DNA of 43,837 nucleotides from Intoshia linei. Lineage: Eukaryota > Orthonectida > Rhopaluridae. Positions 11,008-22,889 of the stretch are shown piece by piece. Location of the stretch: contig LWCA01000177.1 in the NCBI GenBank assembly GCA_001642005.1, forward strand, positions 1 to 43,837, given 5' to 3'. Position 1 is the stretch's first letter. Every line of letters begins with the position of its first letter. The notes below the pieces were generated by a model, which was given only the letters and a program-made list of their open reading frames with translations, searched no databases and was not told the origin of the DNA. The translations under genes and the position numbers were made by a program.

Positions 11008-12986
11008 ATGGAAAAAGATATTTATTGTATTTGCAAAAAGCCTTACGAAAATGGTGAAGTCATGATAGAATGCTCAGGTTGTACTGATTGGTTCCATGGT
11101 CGATGCGTAGGAGTATCTGAAGAACAAATGGAGAATATAGACAAATATTTTTGCCCCGATTGTATCATTAAATTTGGACCAATACTGTATGCTAATAAAC
11201 CGGTTAAAACTCTGACAAAGTTGAAACTCAAGGCTGGTAGTGACGCTTTCATAAAGTGGTTGGAAAATAAAGGATTTTATGAAGCTAGTTTAATTTGTAG
11301 CACCGTGGAAGGAGAAGATTTAAATGAAAACTTTCTCGAACGAACAGGATTTGATAAACCGATATTTATTGAAAAAAAAGACGGATTAAAAATGACTATG
11401 CCTCCAAGTCATGTCAATATTGGTGACATTATAAATTTGATTGGAAGTGAACGTATCATTGACGTCATCAATGTTAGAAATCAGACTGATTTTAAAATGA
11501 GATTGAAACATTTTCATACTTACTATATTTTGAAAAATAAAACGGATATATTTAATGTAATTAGCTTGGAGTTTAGTAAAACAAAATTGGCTGAAATTAT
11601 TGAAATTCCTGATGTCGTTAAACAAATATCTTGGGTAGATCTTTATTGGCCGAATAGTGCTTATATGGACGATTATTTAATGCGACCTGAAACCTTGCGA
11701 TATTGTTTGATGAGCGCTAAAGCTAGTTATACGGATTTTCATATCGATTTTTCTGGAACTTCTGTGTGGTATCATATTCACCAAGGAGAAAAAATATTTT
11801 ACTTAATAAAACCCACTGATGACAACCTCCGAATATATGAAAAATGGCTAATGTTGAAAAATAATAAAGAATTGTTTTTCTCAGATTATCTCATTCGTCA
11901 ACTTGGAAAAAGCAACCGCACGCAAACTTATAAAATGGTATTGACTGCCGGCAACACGGTTATGATTCCAGGTGGTTGGATACATGGTAATACTTTATAC
12001 TTTAATAGACTAATATTAACTTTTTCAATTTAGCCGTCTACACTACTAAAGATTCTATTGTTTTTGGCGGGAATTTTTTGTGTACTTATCGAGCAGAAAT
12101 GCATTTAAAGTAATTGATTCCATTTATTGAAATATATAATAACTTTAGGATATATGCCCTGGAAAAAAGATTAAATATTGAAAATAAATATATACTTCCA
12201 AATTTTGAAAGTCTTCATTGGTATACTGCGAATAGTTACGTAAATACATTGATTGGAGGGTTATACGGCGAAGAAATGTGCTATAATGATGTTGTTACCG
12301 GAGGAATGTTGGCCTTGTATAAAATATTATGTCATTGGATCGATAATACCAATCCATCTTACCTCGCTTGTAAAAGAAATATACCCATGTCTGTGAGCTT
12401 TAAAAAAGTTTTGAAAGAATTGGAATTTATAATGTCTCGACTTGGATTTTCAAAAGAAGAAATAAATGTTCCATTTTCTTTGAAACCAAAGGAACCTGTA
12501 AAAAACCCAAACCAATTTGTAAAATTTCTTCCATCGTTAGAACTTACTAAACCAAACAAAGATAATGTCCCATTTTTAAAAAAAGAAACAGAAAAAACAG
12601 TAATCAAACCTTATGTTAAAAGAACACCTTCACCTGAACCAGAAAAACCTAAACTAAAACTAAAATTGGGTATCAAAAGAAAAGCCACTACTCCTATCGA
12701 TGATCACACTCCATCCAATTCTAATTGTAATGACGTTAGTGCAAATGTCGAATATAGAATAATTTCGAATACTGCTAAACCTTCTCCAATTAAAGTCGGT
12801 ATCCGTACAATCAAGAGAACTAAATTGGAATGTTCTGCCAAGGCGTATAAAAAATCAAAATCCAAGGAGTTTATAAGACGAAAAGAAGCAGTAAAATCAT
12901 TTGGTAAACCTCTTAATACTCCTAAAACCAAAAAATCAATGACTACAAAGGAATTATTTAAACTGCTTAAAATTAAACAAAAGTAG
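11008..12986 (+). CDS. KDM7/PHF8-type PHD-JmjC histone lysine demethylase
   Basis: The exons are 11008-11986, 12034-12109 and 12149-12986, separated by introns of 47 and 39 nt; phases agree and give 630 aa. Residues 7-52 form a PHD finger (C7, C9, C22, C25, H30, C33, C49, C52), which in this family reads methylated H3K4. The JmjC domain follows. It has the iron ligands H245 and D247 (in TDFHIDFSGTS) and H326 (GGWIH), and K262 for 2-oxoglutarate. The last ligand ends exon 1, so failing to splice would read on for 15 more codons and then stop. Family members remove mono- and dimethyl marks from H3K9, H3K27 or H4K20 in the nucleus; the exact target cannot be read here. The C-terminus is a lysine-rich tail with a KLKLKLGIKRK cluster, likely a nuclear localisation and DNA-contact region. 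All catalytic residues are present, so the enzyme is probably active. It could be closest to PHF8, PHF2 or KDM7A. Confidence 0.93.
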
Positions 12987-13025
12987 TGTACCGTGTACAG
13001 TTAAATTGTTATATATTTTGTTTAT

Positions 13026-13031
13026 AATAAA
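13026..13031 (+). terminator. Poly(A) signal of the KDM7-type gene
   Basis: AATAAA occurs about 40 nt after the stop codon of the demethylase gene, the usual position for a cleavage/polyadenylation signal. Confidence 0.5.
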
Positions 13032-14284
13032 AAAATATATATGTTTATTTTTTAATATATTCTACTTGTATTAAAATTAACCTATATTATAGTTTCTTCT
13101 TTTATGGTTTCATTTTTATTGATTCTAATTTTATCAGTAACTTTGTGCGATTCGTTTTTTTGTTTTAATTTTAATTTTATGAATGAATTAACTTGAATAT
13201 ATTATTGATACAAATTTCAAAATGATTACGCAAATTTCAAAAATGTAATTAATATTTCAAGTTGGACTGAAAAACAAATGTAGAAGTAATTAAAATTTAA
13301 TGATAATTTTACAAGAATTAAAATGAATGTGGCTAAAACTACTTTTCAAGGGCTACACTATATAACATGGGGTCTAGTCTAAACCAATGTATTATTTCAG
13401 GAATTAATTTAATATTACTTATTTATTATTTTTAAATTACTTATGTGAAAATGTATGAAAATAAAAGAATAACATTTTTAAAATTATGCTGTGTATATCA
13501 TAAAATACACAAACCTGTGAAGTGAAATGCTGTGTTAAATATAGAATACACAGACAGTGAAAGGGTTAAAAAGAAAACACTATTACAATCCAATTTCAAA
13601 AAGGAAAATCTAAATTTACCAATCCTTAATGGAAAAAGCCAGTTCATAATATTTTTTTTAAAAATCCGTTTTTACCAAACTTACTAGAAAAAACCTCTTA
13701 ATTCAACTCTAAGTAAAAAAATCCAATTTTACATACCCTTAAGGGAAAAATCCTTAAAAATCAGATTTAACCAAACTACAAAACAGATATTAAATAATTG
13801 AATATTTTTAACCATAAACAAAGACGGAATTCAAATATCCTAACTTATATAATATGTTGCGTGATTTTTGTTTGTGTGTGTAACTATATTGAAATAAATA
13901 CCACTCTTAGAATTTTTTAAAGACCAAATTTCAATTACATTTTTTTCCGGGCGTATAATAAGATAAATTTTAACCTCATGATTTCACATCTTACAGTTCA
14001 AAAACCCCGGTTGTCCCTTTTTTTGAAAATCAAACGAGTTAAAGAATTTAAAAAAATATATACGCTGATGCAGATTTCAAAATCATAAACATTATCATAA
14101 ATTTAAATTTAAAAAAAATATATATTTAGGGTTAAAATTTCAAATTACCCTTTTTTTTTTAATGAACAGGCCTAGAATTTCAAAAAATTTCAATCTGAAT
14201 AAGTGACAATTTAACGGTCAAAAAAGCATTTTAGTATTTATATATTTTTTTTCCGAAATATTTTATTAAAACAAAAAATGTGAA

Positions 14285-14530
14285 ATTTGCTACAAAAGTT
14301 CAACCCGAGCAATCTACGCATTCCCGATGAAAAAAAATTTTTAATATATCATTAAACCAATATTTTTCAAATATTTAGATTAAAATTAAAAATTTAAATA
14401 TTGATCCTACAATTTCAAAAAAAATGTGCATTGTGCGTCTACACATTTCTAATAAAGACATATAGGTGAAAATCTAAATAATTCATTCCTTCGGAATTTT
14501 TTTCATTGCTAGGCAATTTTTAAATTTCAA
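14285..14530 (+). repeat. Dispersed repeat R1, copy 1
   Basis: The core is CAATCTACGCATTCCCGATGA, shared with the other copies, followed by ATATTTTTCAAATATTT, TCCTACAATTTCAAAAAAAA and GTCTACACATTTCTAATAAA. It is repeated inverted at 15303-15550 and direct at 19735-19880 and 37655-37900. No coding capacity was found. Confidence 0.75.
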
Positions 14531-15046
14531 ATTTTTATTTTTAAAACATTTTTAGTAATTTCAGTGAAACATTGATTGATGAAAAAAAAATTTAAAAATC
14601 AATATATATTAAAAATACAACAATGTGGATTTTAGTATCCGAAATTAATTTCTTCATGTTTTTAATACACAATTGTTATACAATACAAAACACAACAAAG
14701 CGTCAAATTAATTATGACATTGTTAGGGTCATTTTGATATTGATTTATACATTGTATTGGTTAGTCAAATTGAAAATATAATATATATATTATTTGTATT
14801 TACAATGTTAATAATCATTATTATGGGTAAAAATATATTTGTAAACGTGCGTCCTAGGCATAATTAACTATTACTTGTACAATGTAGATGATAACATAGC
14901 TAGTTATTATTATAATTATTTATTAATGAAAATAGTGTGTATTAATAATATAATTTTTCTAAAATAGCTTATAGATAAATTCTTCTACCTCAATTATAAA
15001 ATCACCAAATTCTGTTTCAAAAGACGTTTATAATAGTCTAAATAGT

Positions 15047-15090
15047 CTGTTTTGTACTACGTACAAACAGCACCTAGCTCTGCCGAGGGC
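15047..15090 (+). repeat. Dispersed repeat end, copy C
   Basis: The hairpin arms CTGTTTTGTAC and CGTACAAACAG are followed by CACCTAGCTCTGCCGAGGGC. The linked motif GGAGTGGTTCCCAAGTTTG follows at about 15176. This copy lies between inverted R1 copies. Confidence 0.75.
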
Positions 15091-15302
15091 ACATTTTTAT
15101 TATACCAAAAAAATAAATTCATGTTAAAAATCTAACTTAAAAAAACCTACTATTAACTATTATCAATCCTTTAAAGGAGTGGTTCCCAAGTTTGTCAAGG
15201 ATTGTAATATAAAAATGATATTAACAAAGTTTTTTTAGTTTCGTTGTTTAGTTTATTATTTAATTTAAATGTTTTAATAAAAATGTTTTGAAAATGAAAA
15301 TT

Positions 15303-15550
15303 TGAAATTTAAAAATTGCGGTAGTAATGAAAAAAATTCCGAAGGAATGAATTATATAAATTTTCACCCATATGTCTTTATTGGAAATGTGTAGACGTAC
15401 AATCCACATTTTTTTTGAAATTGTAGAATCAATATTTACATTTTCAATTTTTGATTTTAATCGAAATATTTGAAAAATATTGGTTGATAATATATTAAAA
15501 ATTATTTTTCATCGGGAATGCGTAGATTTCTCGGGTTGAACTTTTGTATT
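15303..15550 (-). repeat. Dispersed repeat R1, copy 2 (inverted)
   Basis: This is the reverse complement of 14285-14530 with moderate divergence. Shared landmarks include TTCCGAAGGAATGAATTAT, ATGTGTAGACG and CGGGAATGCGTAGATT. With copy 1 it makes an inverted pair about 770 bp apart. Confidence 0.75.
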
Positions 15551-16491
15551 TATATTAACTGGAATAAGCTCTATCAGTTGACTTATTTTCTAATTTTATC
15601 GATAATTTATTTTCAATTATTATAAAATTGTATTTTATTATAACCTAATTATTTTTTACTAAAAAAAGAAAACTTATACAGTATGTATTTGATAAAAAAT
15701 TAAATTTATATTGAAGTCCAGTTATATTATATTTTCAACTTTGAAACTGTAATATTGATTAATATATAAAGAGGGTTTATCAGAATATAATTTGAAAATA
15801 CACTTTAAGAGTGAAAGTTATTGTACAAATGAACAGTTGTTAACTACACAAATTTTATATAAACAGGTTTATTACAGAAACTAAAAAAGGAATGACCATT
15901 AATCAATGAATTAAAAAATATATAACTAATGTTAAATTGTTTTTTTAAATTGCTAAATTATATGCAATGCATATTATGCATTGAATATAATGTAAATTGC
16001 CAGAATTCGAGAAATTTCATTGTTAATAAAATCCAAAAAAATTGATCTAGAAACAAATTTAAAAAAATAAACTGTATAACTAAACATGGATAACAATATT
16101 ATAAACTCGGTAACACGTTTAAAAGCTCAAACGCCAATTTCCGTTAAAATAAACTTCAGTTTTAAATTTGTAATATATAGTATATATATAGAAAAATTTT
16201 AATTGGTCAGGCTAACTTCACCGTTAAAAATTGGCCCAAAATATTTTACAATAGTTATTATTTTAGTAATACTATAATTTTAAGCCCTAAGGATATTTTT
16301 TCTAAATACCCCAGAGGCACCTTAGTGTACATATAGTTTTAAACTTTATTATAACTACTTTTTCTAAGTTAAATTATTTTTATATACACTGAAAGTATAG
16401 TATTGTTATTAAATTTTAAAAAATAATCAATATGAATAAAATTTCCTATCTTTTGATAAATATTTTTCTAAAGTTTTATTTAAATACATAG

Positions 16492-16589
16492 AATCGCGCT
16501 GTGATGTTTTTAATTGTGATAAAGGTGAATGTGTCTATGAAAAAAATACTCCACTTTGTGTTTGTGAAAAAGGATTTTATTCACCTTGA
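16492..16589 (+). pseudogene. Lone EGF-like exon ending in TGA at the last cysteine region
   Basis: After an acceptor (TACATAG) the frame gives SRCDVFNCDKGECVYEK, then CVCEKGFYSP, and then TGA. Five of the six EGF cysteines are present; the sixth is expected one or two residues after the stop begins. No start codon or donor in frame was found. It may be a dead copy of an EGF exon like those at 8803-9444, or the remains of another gene. The first 200 bp after it show nothing coding. Confidence 0.45.
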
Positions 16590-16669
16590 TTCAGTAATAT
16601 ATTAAACTTTTTATTTAAGCATATTTAATTGGATGTAGAGTGGGGTGTCATATATTTTGGGAATTTTGA

Positions 16670-16795
16670 GCATTTGACGGACATAAAGCACTAAATATGT
16701 GTATTTTTAAAATAAAAAAACTATTTGGCCCTCAAAAACATTTAATGCTGTCCTCAAGTTGCGTTTGACATTTGAAATTTATCATACTAAGATTT
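16670..16795 (+). repeat. Dispersed repeat shared with 43490-43600
   Basis: The segment around GTGTATTTTTAAAATA, then AAAAACATTTAA and GTTTGACATTT, matches 43490-43600 in the same orientation with moderate divergence. A hAT-style left end (CAGTGTTTCTTAACCTTTTT) follows at about 16821, with no right end found. Confidence 0.5.
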
Positions 16796-17212
16796 TAACA
16801 TTGCACGACATCATATACCAGTGTTTCTTAACCTTTTTGACTTCAGGGCGCATCTGATAATATGAATAAAAATTTGATGCCACCTTCAATTTTAATATAA
16901 AAAAACAAATAATTAACTATAATTATTGATTTTAAATATTAAATTCAAAATGTGCGGCCTGTGACTGTGAAGCTTTCAAAAAAAATTAACAATTTTTAAA
17001 TACAATCAGACTTGTTGATAGTGAACCCTTTAGATAGTGAACTTAACTGATATTACTATACTAACTTGATTTATATAGAAAGTAAGCTTAGATTCATGAT
17101 TAATAATGTTTTATTTTAATGTCATTTTTATTGTTCATTATTTTTTAATAGTAAACATTAAAAAAATTCGAAACCAAATGTTCACTATCCATAAGTCAAA
17201 AACTAACTACAG

Positions 17213-17559
17213 AAACCAACAACAGCGGAACTTTTAATATAATAACAAATATTTTAAGTAATGACAGTCATTTAATATCGTGTGAAATAACAAAAATTAT
17301 TGACGAAAGGGAAATTTTTTATGATTGTAATTCATGCATATTATTATTTTTATTTTATTTAATTGATGGTAGACATTTGCAATATAAATATTATAATTTG
17401 TTGAAAAAAGATTATCCCATAATAAAAAATTGCAATATTAAATATTACAAGAAAAGCATTCATTTTACTCAAATTTATTTTTATTGTGACGAAACAATTG
17501 CAGACTATATGGAGGTCAACTACAAAATAAATAATATTGATTTGAATCTTCCATATGAA
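17213..17559 (+). CDS. Possible exon, cysteine-containing, unknown
   Basis: The frame is open from an acceptor-like CTACAG to a donor-like GAAG|GTAAAG. It includes NNSGTFN, SHLISCE, YDCNSC, IKNCN and YCDET, with several N-glycosylation sequons, so it looks extracellular. I recognise no domain. The downstream segments at 18372-19112 might belong to the same gene, but no phase-consistent chain could be built. Low confidence. Confidence 0.3.
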
Positions 17560-18371
17560 GGTAAAGTTTAATAAAAAACTTATATAGTGGTAGCTTATTA
17601 TGATTGCAGTTTATAATTATTTTACTGTTCATTTATCTTTCAAGTTATTATTATTATACTATTATAACTAATTAGATGCATTGCCTATAATTATACCGAT
17701 AATAAACCTTGAAAATAAAAAAAACGTTTACATTGAAATAAACTTATGTCATGCGTTCAAGCAAATTTGTACTTTAACGAAACACTCAGTAGACAGATAA
17801 TTTTATTTAATATATGATACATATACAATCTAACACATTTTGTAGGTAATGGCTGATAAAATCGATCAGACGTTCATTTGGAATACCATATCACAGTGTT
17901 CAAAATCCATATTAGTCTCCAATTTTCCACAAGAAATTATATATGCAATTCTATCCACTTATTTAAATATTTTAAATTGTTTGATATATTTTAGTAAACC
18001 ATAGATTTCGAAAAATTAAAAAAAGAAGAGGTGAAATAATTATTTAAATACGATAATATATTGGTTATAGATCGAGATAATAAAAAGTTGTACAAGAGTT
18101 GCATTGAGTATATTTAGATTTTAAATATCTGAAAAGTTGAATAAAATGATTTTGGAGAGGCAAATAGTATTTCACTTTAAAAAAAAATAATATTTTTAAT
18201 GTTTAGACATTAGATTTCTATCGAAAAAATGTAACAGAATCGGAAATACTGATAAGTTATATAAAAAAGATTTTTTTAAATATTTAATAGATGATATAAT
18301 AAACTTGAATGAAACAGTTGTAATTTTTATAAAAATATTAATATTTACTAATTTGTGTATAAAGTTAAAAG

Positions 18372-18599
18372 TGTTACGCCATGTTGAATAATATTGAAAA
18401 TTTCACTAATCAAACAATTGAAATTGAAACTAGTTTAATTTTAGCAAAAATTGAAACAATCAATCCAACCTTAAAAAATTATGGTAAATTTAAAAATATC
18501 CATTTAAATTATTGATTGATTACAACTATTATCAAAATAGAAAGTAACGTAAAACTGAAAGATTCCAATGCAAAAATATCATTAAATTTACCAAAATAA
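18372..18599 (+). CDS. Possible two-exon fragment, unknown
   Basis: Two short open segments (18372-18483 and 18541-18599) join in phase across a 57-nt intron with GT and AG ends. The first contains sequons (ENFTNQT) and the second ends in AKISLNLPK and TAA. The acceptor before 18372 is weak. I do not recognise the family. Confidence 0.25.
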
Positions 18600-18657
18600 A
18601 ATTGAAATTTTGAATGTTGCAGTTTATTTTTTTAATTTTTAAATTTAATTTTTTTAG

Positions 18658-19112
18658 TTAAAAATCATTAAAGCTATAAACAACTCTAACCCAATCATGG
18701 AATTCAATGCGTACAGTAATTCAGTTGAAGTTACCGACAAATTAAAGGAGTTGAAAATGGTTTATTATGTTCTATTTTTGAATAAACTACCAAAAATGCG
18801 ACTGTTTGCAACAATCAATAAAAAATACTATTTTAATTTTAATCATAATACACGAAATTATTTATTTGTTAAAATTGAGCCATTTTGTTTAAATAAGAGT
18901 TCACATGTTTCAATTTTATTTATTATATTTTAGTTTATCGGAAATATAAGTTTTATGGCAATATATCTCTTTCATTGGGATCAAATCTAGAACCATTTCA
19001 TATTAACAAGTTTATTATCATCGATCATTACAATACAGTTGAAAAATTGATTAAATATGATAAGCTTAAATTTATAATACCTCCAGATGATATCAAAAAG
19101 TTTTTATTTTGA
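18658..19112 (+). CDS. Possible coding fragments, unknown
   Basis: The frame 18658-18933 is open for 91 codons after a good acceptor (TTTTTTTAG); a second open segment runs 18934-19112 right after another TTTTAG. They are in different frames, so a donor near 18905 (CAT|GTTTCA) would be needed, giving an intron under 30 nt. Hydrophobic and aromatic residues are common. Function unknown; it could also be chance. Confidence 0.22.
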
Positions 19113-19734
19113 ATTCCAATTTTTATGAATCAAGATGTGAACATTGTACAATTATTCATATCTGTCATGTTATATATTCACAATTTCAGAGGTAAGGTGT
19201 GGTAAAATTTTATTAATGGTTACTTAAATTCTAAAACCACAAATACTATATGTTTTGATATATACATAATGGATGTTTCCTGTAATTCATATGATTTGGA
19301 TCAAGAATCGTTTCATCTTGCCACAAACAATCAAAATAATGTAAAGGTGATACGACACACTCAAATTTATCATTATATTACTTACAGGTTGGACCAAACA
19401 CTACAAAAACTTTGTTGGAATGCGTTGTTTAATAACATTACAATTAATTTTACTTGTTTCTTATTCTACATATTCACAACTTTAGGACGCACGCACGGTT
19501 CGTAGACAGTTTGACTCAACGATTTTATTGATATTATTATTAACATTAATATGTAAATTAGTTATATCCAGTTAACATATACACAAAATTTCAATCTGAT
19601 AAAGAGACGCCTTCACGGTTAAAAAAGCACTTTCGTATTTATTTTTTTATTTCGACTCTATATTGTAACAAAAAATTTTAAATATTTAACAGCCTACAAT
19701 TAAAAAAAAAAAGGTTATCTGATACAGTGTATTC

Positions 19735-19880
19735 CAGTTCATATAGATACAAAATTTAAACCCCAGAAGTCTACGCACTTCCGGTAAAACAAATTTTAAT
19801 ATACATTCATTTTTATGTAATATCAAAATATATTTTTCAAATTTTTGGATTTATATTAAAAATATTCATCCTAATAATAA
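19735..19880 (+). repeat. Dispersed repeat R1, copy 3 (shortened)
   Basis: It contains CCCCAGAAGTCTACGCACTTCC and the following ATATTTTTCAAATTTTTGGAT part of R1, then stops near the repeat-end copy at 19898, so the distal part is missing. Confidence 0.6.
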
Positions 19881-19897
19881 TAATTTAGAAAAAATTT

Positions 19898-19938
19898 GCC
19901 CTCTGAAGAGCTAGGTGTTGTTTGTAGGAAGTATAGTT
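19898..19938 (-). repeat. Dispersed repeat end, copy D (inverted)
   Basis: Read on the minus strand it gives CCTACAAACAACACCTAGCTCTTCAGAGGGC. It directly follows R1 copy 3, so R1 and this end are parts of one composite element. Confidence 0.65.
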
Positions 19939-20053
19939 AATCTAGTGACATAATATACATAAGTAGTTATAACTATAGGCCAGTAAAATTTACACTGTAA
20001 ATTTTATTATTAAGGTAAAGGTAACAATTTTGACAAATATACAAATTTTTTCT

Positions 20054-21833
20054 TTATTTTCGTGGAATTTTTGTCACATCTATTCCTTTTTCTTGTAAAA
20101 CGGAAAACAATTCGTCCAATTTTAATGATATTTTATTAGACTAAATAATGAATAAAAAGAATAAATTAATACTACCTTATTTTTTTTAGATTCTGTCATT
20201 TTCATTTGAGTGTTTTCGAAAGTTTCTTTTAGGACATCATCAGCAAATTTTTGAGTGAGCAGCGAAACAAGACGAATTCTAAATTTTAGTATTATTCATA
20301 TTGCATTTATTAATTTGAAATTTATTGAAATAGTAGAAAATTTATAACCATTCATTTTTTCATATATAAAATATATATTAATATCAAAGACCGTCAAATT
20401 GGCGGAGTCGACATTGCCCTTATCGTACGATGTACCATACCATATACTTTAACCAAAAGAGGCTACGATACCAAAAAATATGAAATTACTAGGTATATCC
20501 ATGTAGTATCTTATAATTCAGTTTCAGAGAGTATAAATTAAATACTTCCAACAAAATTGAACCGATAGTCATGATAGTTCCGAGAAAGGTAAGTTGTGAA
20601 GCAAATTCAAATGTGACCAATTTTAGGGAACCGATTAACAATCTGATATATATCACCAATCATAAGCACGGAACCTGATTTATCTGGCAATGAGTGGATT
20701 TCTGGGGCAAACACCGATCCAATTAGAGTATGAATTTGTGACGAATGATAATTATTTCTAGATTGACAAATTAACATTTTCTACGTCCAACGGCACAGAT
20801 AATAGCCGGTCAAGTTTTAACTTTACATCTGCACTGAATACCATACTAAATGCCAGGGGTTCTCAAAACTTTTTATGAACTGACCCAATAATTTTAATAT
20901 TATAATAATAATAAAATATTGTAGTTATTCTTATCGAAACACTAATAAATTTTTTTTCACATTTTTGAAACTTTCTCCACTTCAACCTTAAACTCAAAAT
21001 ATATGCGACAAAGATATGATAAAGCTTTTATTGTCGAAACTTTAGCTAATATAATATTTGATACTATTTATTTTATCGAATTAATGATATCACTGAGCTT
21101 GACGATTTTTACAGGGTTAATATTTTTTTCTTAATATTAGGTGTGATACATGAGAATCATTTACTTGTATAATATTGAATGTTTGTGTGACCGTTTAATT
21201 ACAAAAACCCAATTTCTAATACATTTTTTCGAGATTGAATTTTTATCGAAAATTGAATCCTTCAGAGTAAAAACTCCTTTTTTTTAAATAAATAAATTAA
21301 TTCTAGAATTTTAATTCCAACACGCGTTTGAAAATCATTACTATTCTCGTAAATCTCAATACCATAAACTTAAACATTCACGATCAAACCCCCAAATTAG
21401 CCGTTTTTGTAAAAATAAAAAAAGTCACAGATTATTATAATTCTTTTAATTATAAAATATAAATTCTGGATAGTTTTTAAAACTATGAGCATTATCATAA
21501 ATAGAAACCTCAAAAATTAAAAACACGGCCTTCGGCAGAACTAGCTGTTGTTTGTACAAAGTTAACATTAAATTAATCTAAAGTTTTCCTAATACCCATA
21601 CATTCGTGAAATTTCCCAGGTCCACCAAAAATTTCGTCAGACCCACCAGTGAAACCTAGCACCACGGTTAGGAACTACTGCTCTATAGAGAGGAATTCCT
21701 CTTTAAATGAAAACCACTTCAATAATAAGTTCCATTTTCAATAAAAATATGAAATTCAAAAAAATTACATTCTCATGTCCCTCGTATCGCTTCCAGCGTT
21801 CGTTAAGCTATTAGAAATGAGTGCATCCGGGAT
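20054..21833 (-). CDS. TAF10: TAF10, histone-fold subunit of TFIID and SAGA (5' end uncertain)
   Basis: There are three exons: 21769-21833, 20176-20278 and 20054-20140. The phases match, giving 84 aa that end at TAA. The residues follow the TAF10 core in order: IPDALISN.LTNAG (family IPDAVTGYYLNRAG), MRIIRLVSLLTQKFADDVL (family PRIIRLISLAAQKFISDI) and LDELFSVLQEKGIDVTKIP (family MEDLTPALSEYGINVKKP). The isoleucine at the first join is created only by splicing, which supports it. TAF10 pairs through its histone fold with TAF3, TAF8 or SUPT7L in TFIID and SAGA, both in the nucleus. The second intron is 35 nt; the first is 1,490 nt and contains repeats. A fourth exon upstream at 22567-22667 also fits in phase. 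The start codon was not found. Confidence 0.85.
20854..20886 (+). mobile_element. hAT-type left terminus without a partner
   Basis: CAGGGGTTCTCAAAACTTTT is a standard hAT-style terminus. A possible right end (GGTTAGGAACTACTG, ending at about 21692) exists, but the flanking octamers do not match, so the two probably come from separate insertions. Both are in TAF10 intron sequence. Confidence 0.5.
21527..21566 (-). repeat. Dispersed repeat end, copy E (inverted)
   Basis: On the minus strand it reads TTTGTACAAACAACAGCTAG followed by TTCTGCCGAAGGCC. TTAA precedes it on that strand. R3-type units lie on the other side at 21230-21500, again in the order R3 then repeat end. Confidence 0.65.
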
Positions 21834-22566
21834 CTAAACGATAACATTATAAACAATAATTCGAATTAATTAAATCATTCGATCATGATAATTAGTGACT
21901 AAATCATTACAATTATCTGATGAAAAATTATTTCATAGATATTATTATTCAAATGGATAAAAATCAAAACAAGACAATAAAAAACATAAATACTGCATCA
22001 ATTATTACAAACAAAATTTATTTATGTCAATTTAAACATTCTTAACAAATAAGAACAAAATAATTTTTTTATTACCCACCTTCAGACCCACTAATTACAT
22101 TATTGCACATTATAAAAACATACTATTATTAAAGAAATTATTATAGATATTTAACATTAAAAAATAACCCACGAATTTCCGTTTTTGAGGGGATATGCAA
22201 TGTAAATGTCAATATAATAATAATAATAGTTTATAACAAAATAACTTACAATCAAATGAATATATCAATATACAATATTAGTATAATTGTATCAATATAA
22301 TTTCGTGCTGATTAACATATTAATAATTAACTTTTGCTGACCCAAATAATGGTAATCAAGTTATTTGTTATCACAAAAATATAATAATTTACATGTAAAT
22401 GATTAATAACATTTTAATACTATAATTATGATTATAATATATACTATAATTATGAAATTATAATTTCATAAGATTAATATTATTAAGATACTTTTAAAAA
22501 TTGAAGGTAAACTAAAACTAAAATAACAAGACTCATTATAACAAACTAATAATCACTAAAAATTAC

Positions 22567-22667
22567 AATCAACCCACAATTTTCGTTGGTAATATTATGC
22601 AACAATTGCTTTTTCTCTAGTAATTTTTGATCCTTAGTCTTTAATTGTGAAATGTTGATTTTATAAT
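22567..22667 (-). CDS. Candidate upstream exon of TAF10
   Basis: On the minus strand TTTAG precedes the segment and GTAATT follows it. It encodes YKINISQLKTKDQKLLEKKQ, then LLHNITNENCGLI. It ends in phase 0, as the next TAF10 exon (IPDAL...) needs, and the LLHNI part could correspond to the FLMQLEDY segment that precedes IPDA in other animals. Its first two bases require a further exon upstream. The similarity is weak. Confidence 0.4.
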
Positions 22668-22889
22668 CTAAATAATGATTAATTATCAATAATGATCCAT
22701 TTAACAGTAATCAAGTATGCATCTGTTACAAATGATACAGAATAGAAATTAACACTACTTGTAATAACTCTAATAGGTGAAGATAAAATTAATCTGATAA
22801 GATATTCAGATTATTAATTAGATCACATGTATTAAATAAACGCATTATAAAATTTATAAAAAATTTGTAAATTATAGTAAATTTAAAAT
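22668..22889. promoter_or_regulatory. Short divergent spacer between TAF10 and the 22890 gene
   Basis: If the candidate TAF10 exon is right, only about 220 bp separate it from the ATG of the plus-strand gene. This would hold a shared or back-to-back promoter and the missing TAF10 first exon. I see no clear TATA box or initiator that stands out from the A+T-rich background. Confidence 0.3.

Larger units (their letters stand above)
13032..16491. other. Repeat-filled intergenic DNA
   Basis: No exon is convincing. The stretch contains a segment (13433-13485) nearly identical in inverse to 23531-23585, a piggyBac-like end GACAGTGAAAGGGTTAA at about 13552-13569, diverged units rich in AATCC and CCTTAANGGAAAAA at 13580-13800, R3 units at 13980-14280, and two inverted copies of repeat R1 that flank a repeat-end copy. 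Confidence 0.5.

Noticed and set aside
20854-21692. One hAT element spanning from the left end at 20854 to the right end near 21692
   Set aside because: Flanking octamers CTAAATGC and CTCTATAG do not match and the termini differ too much.
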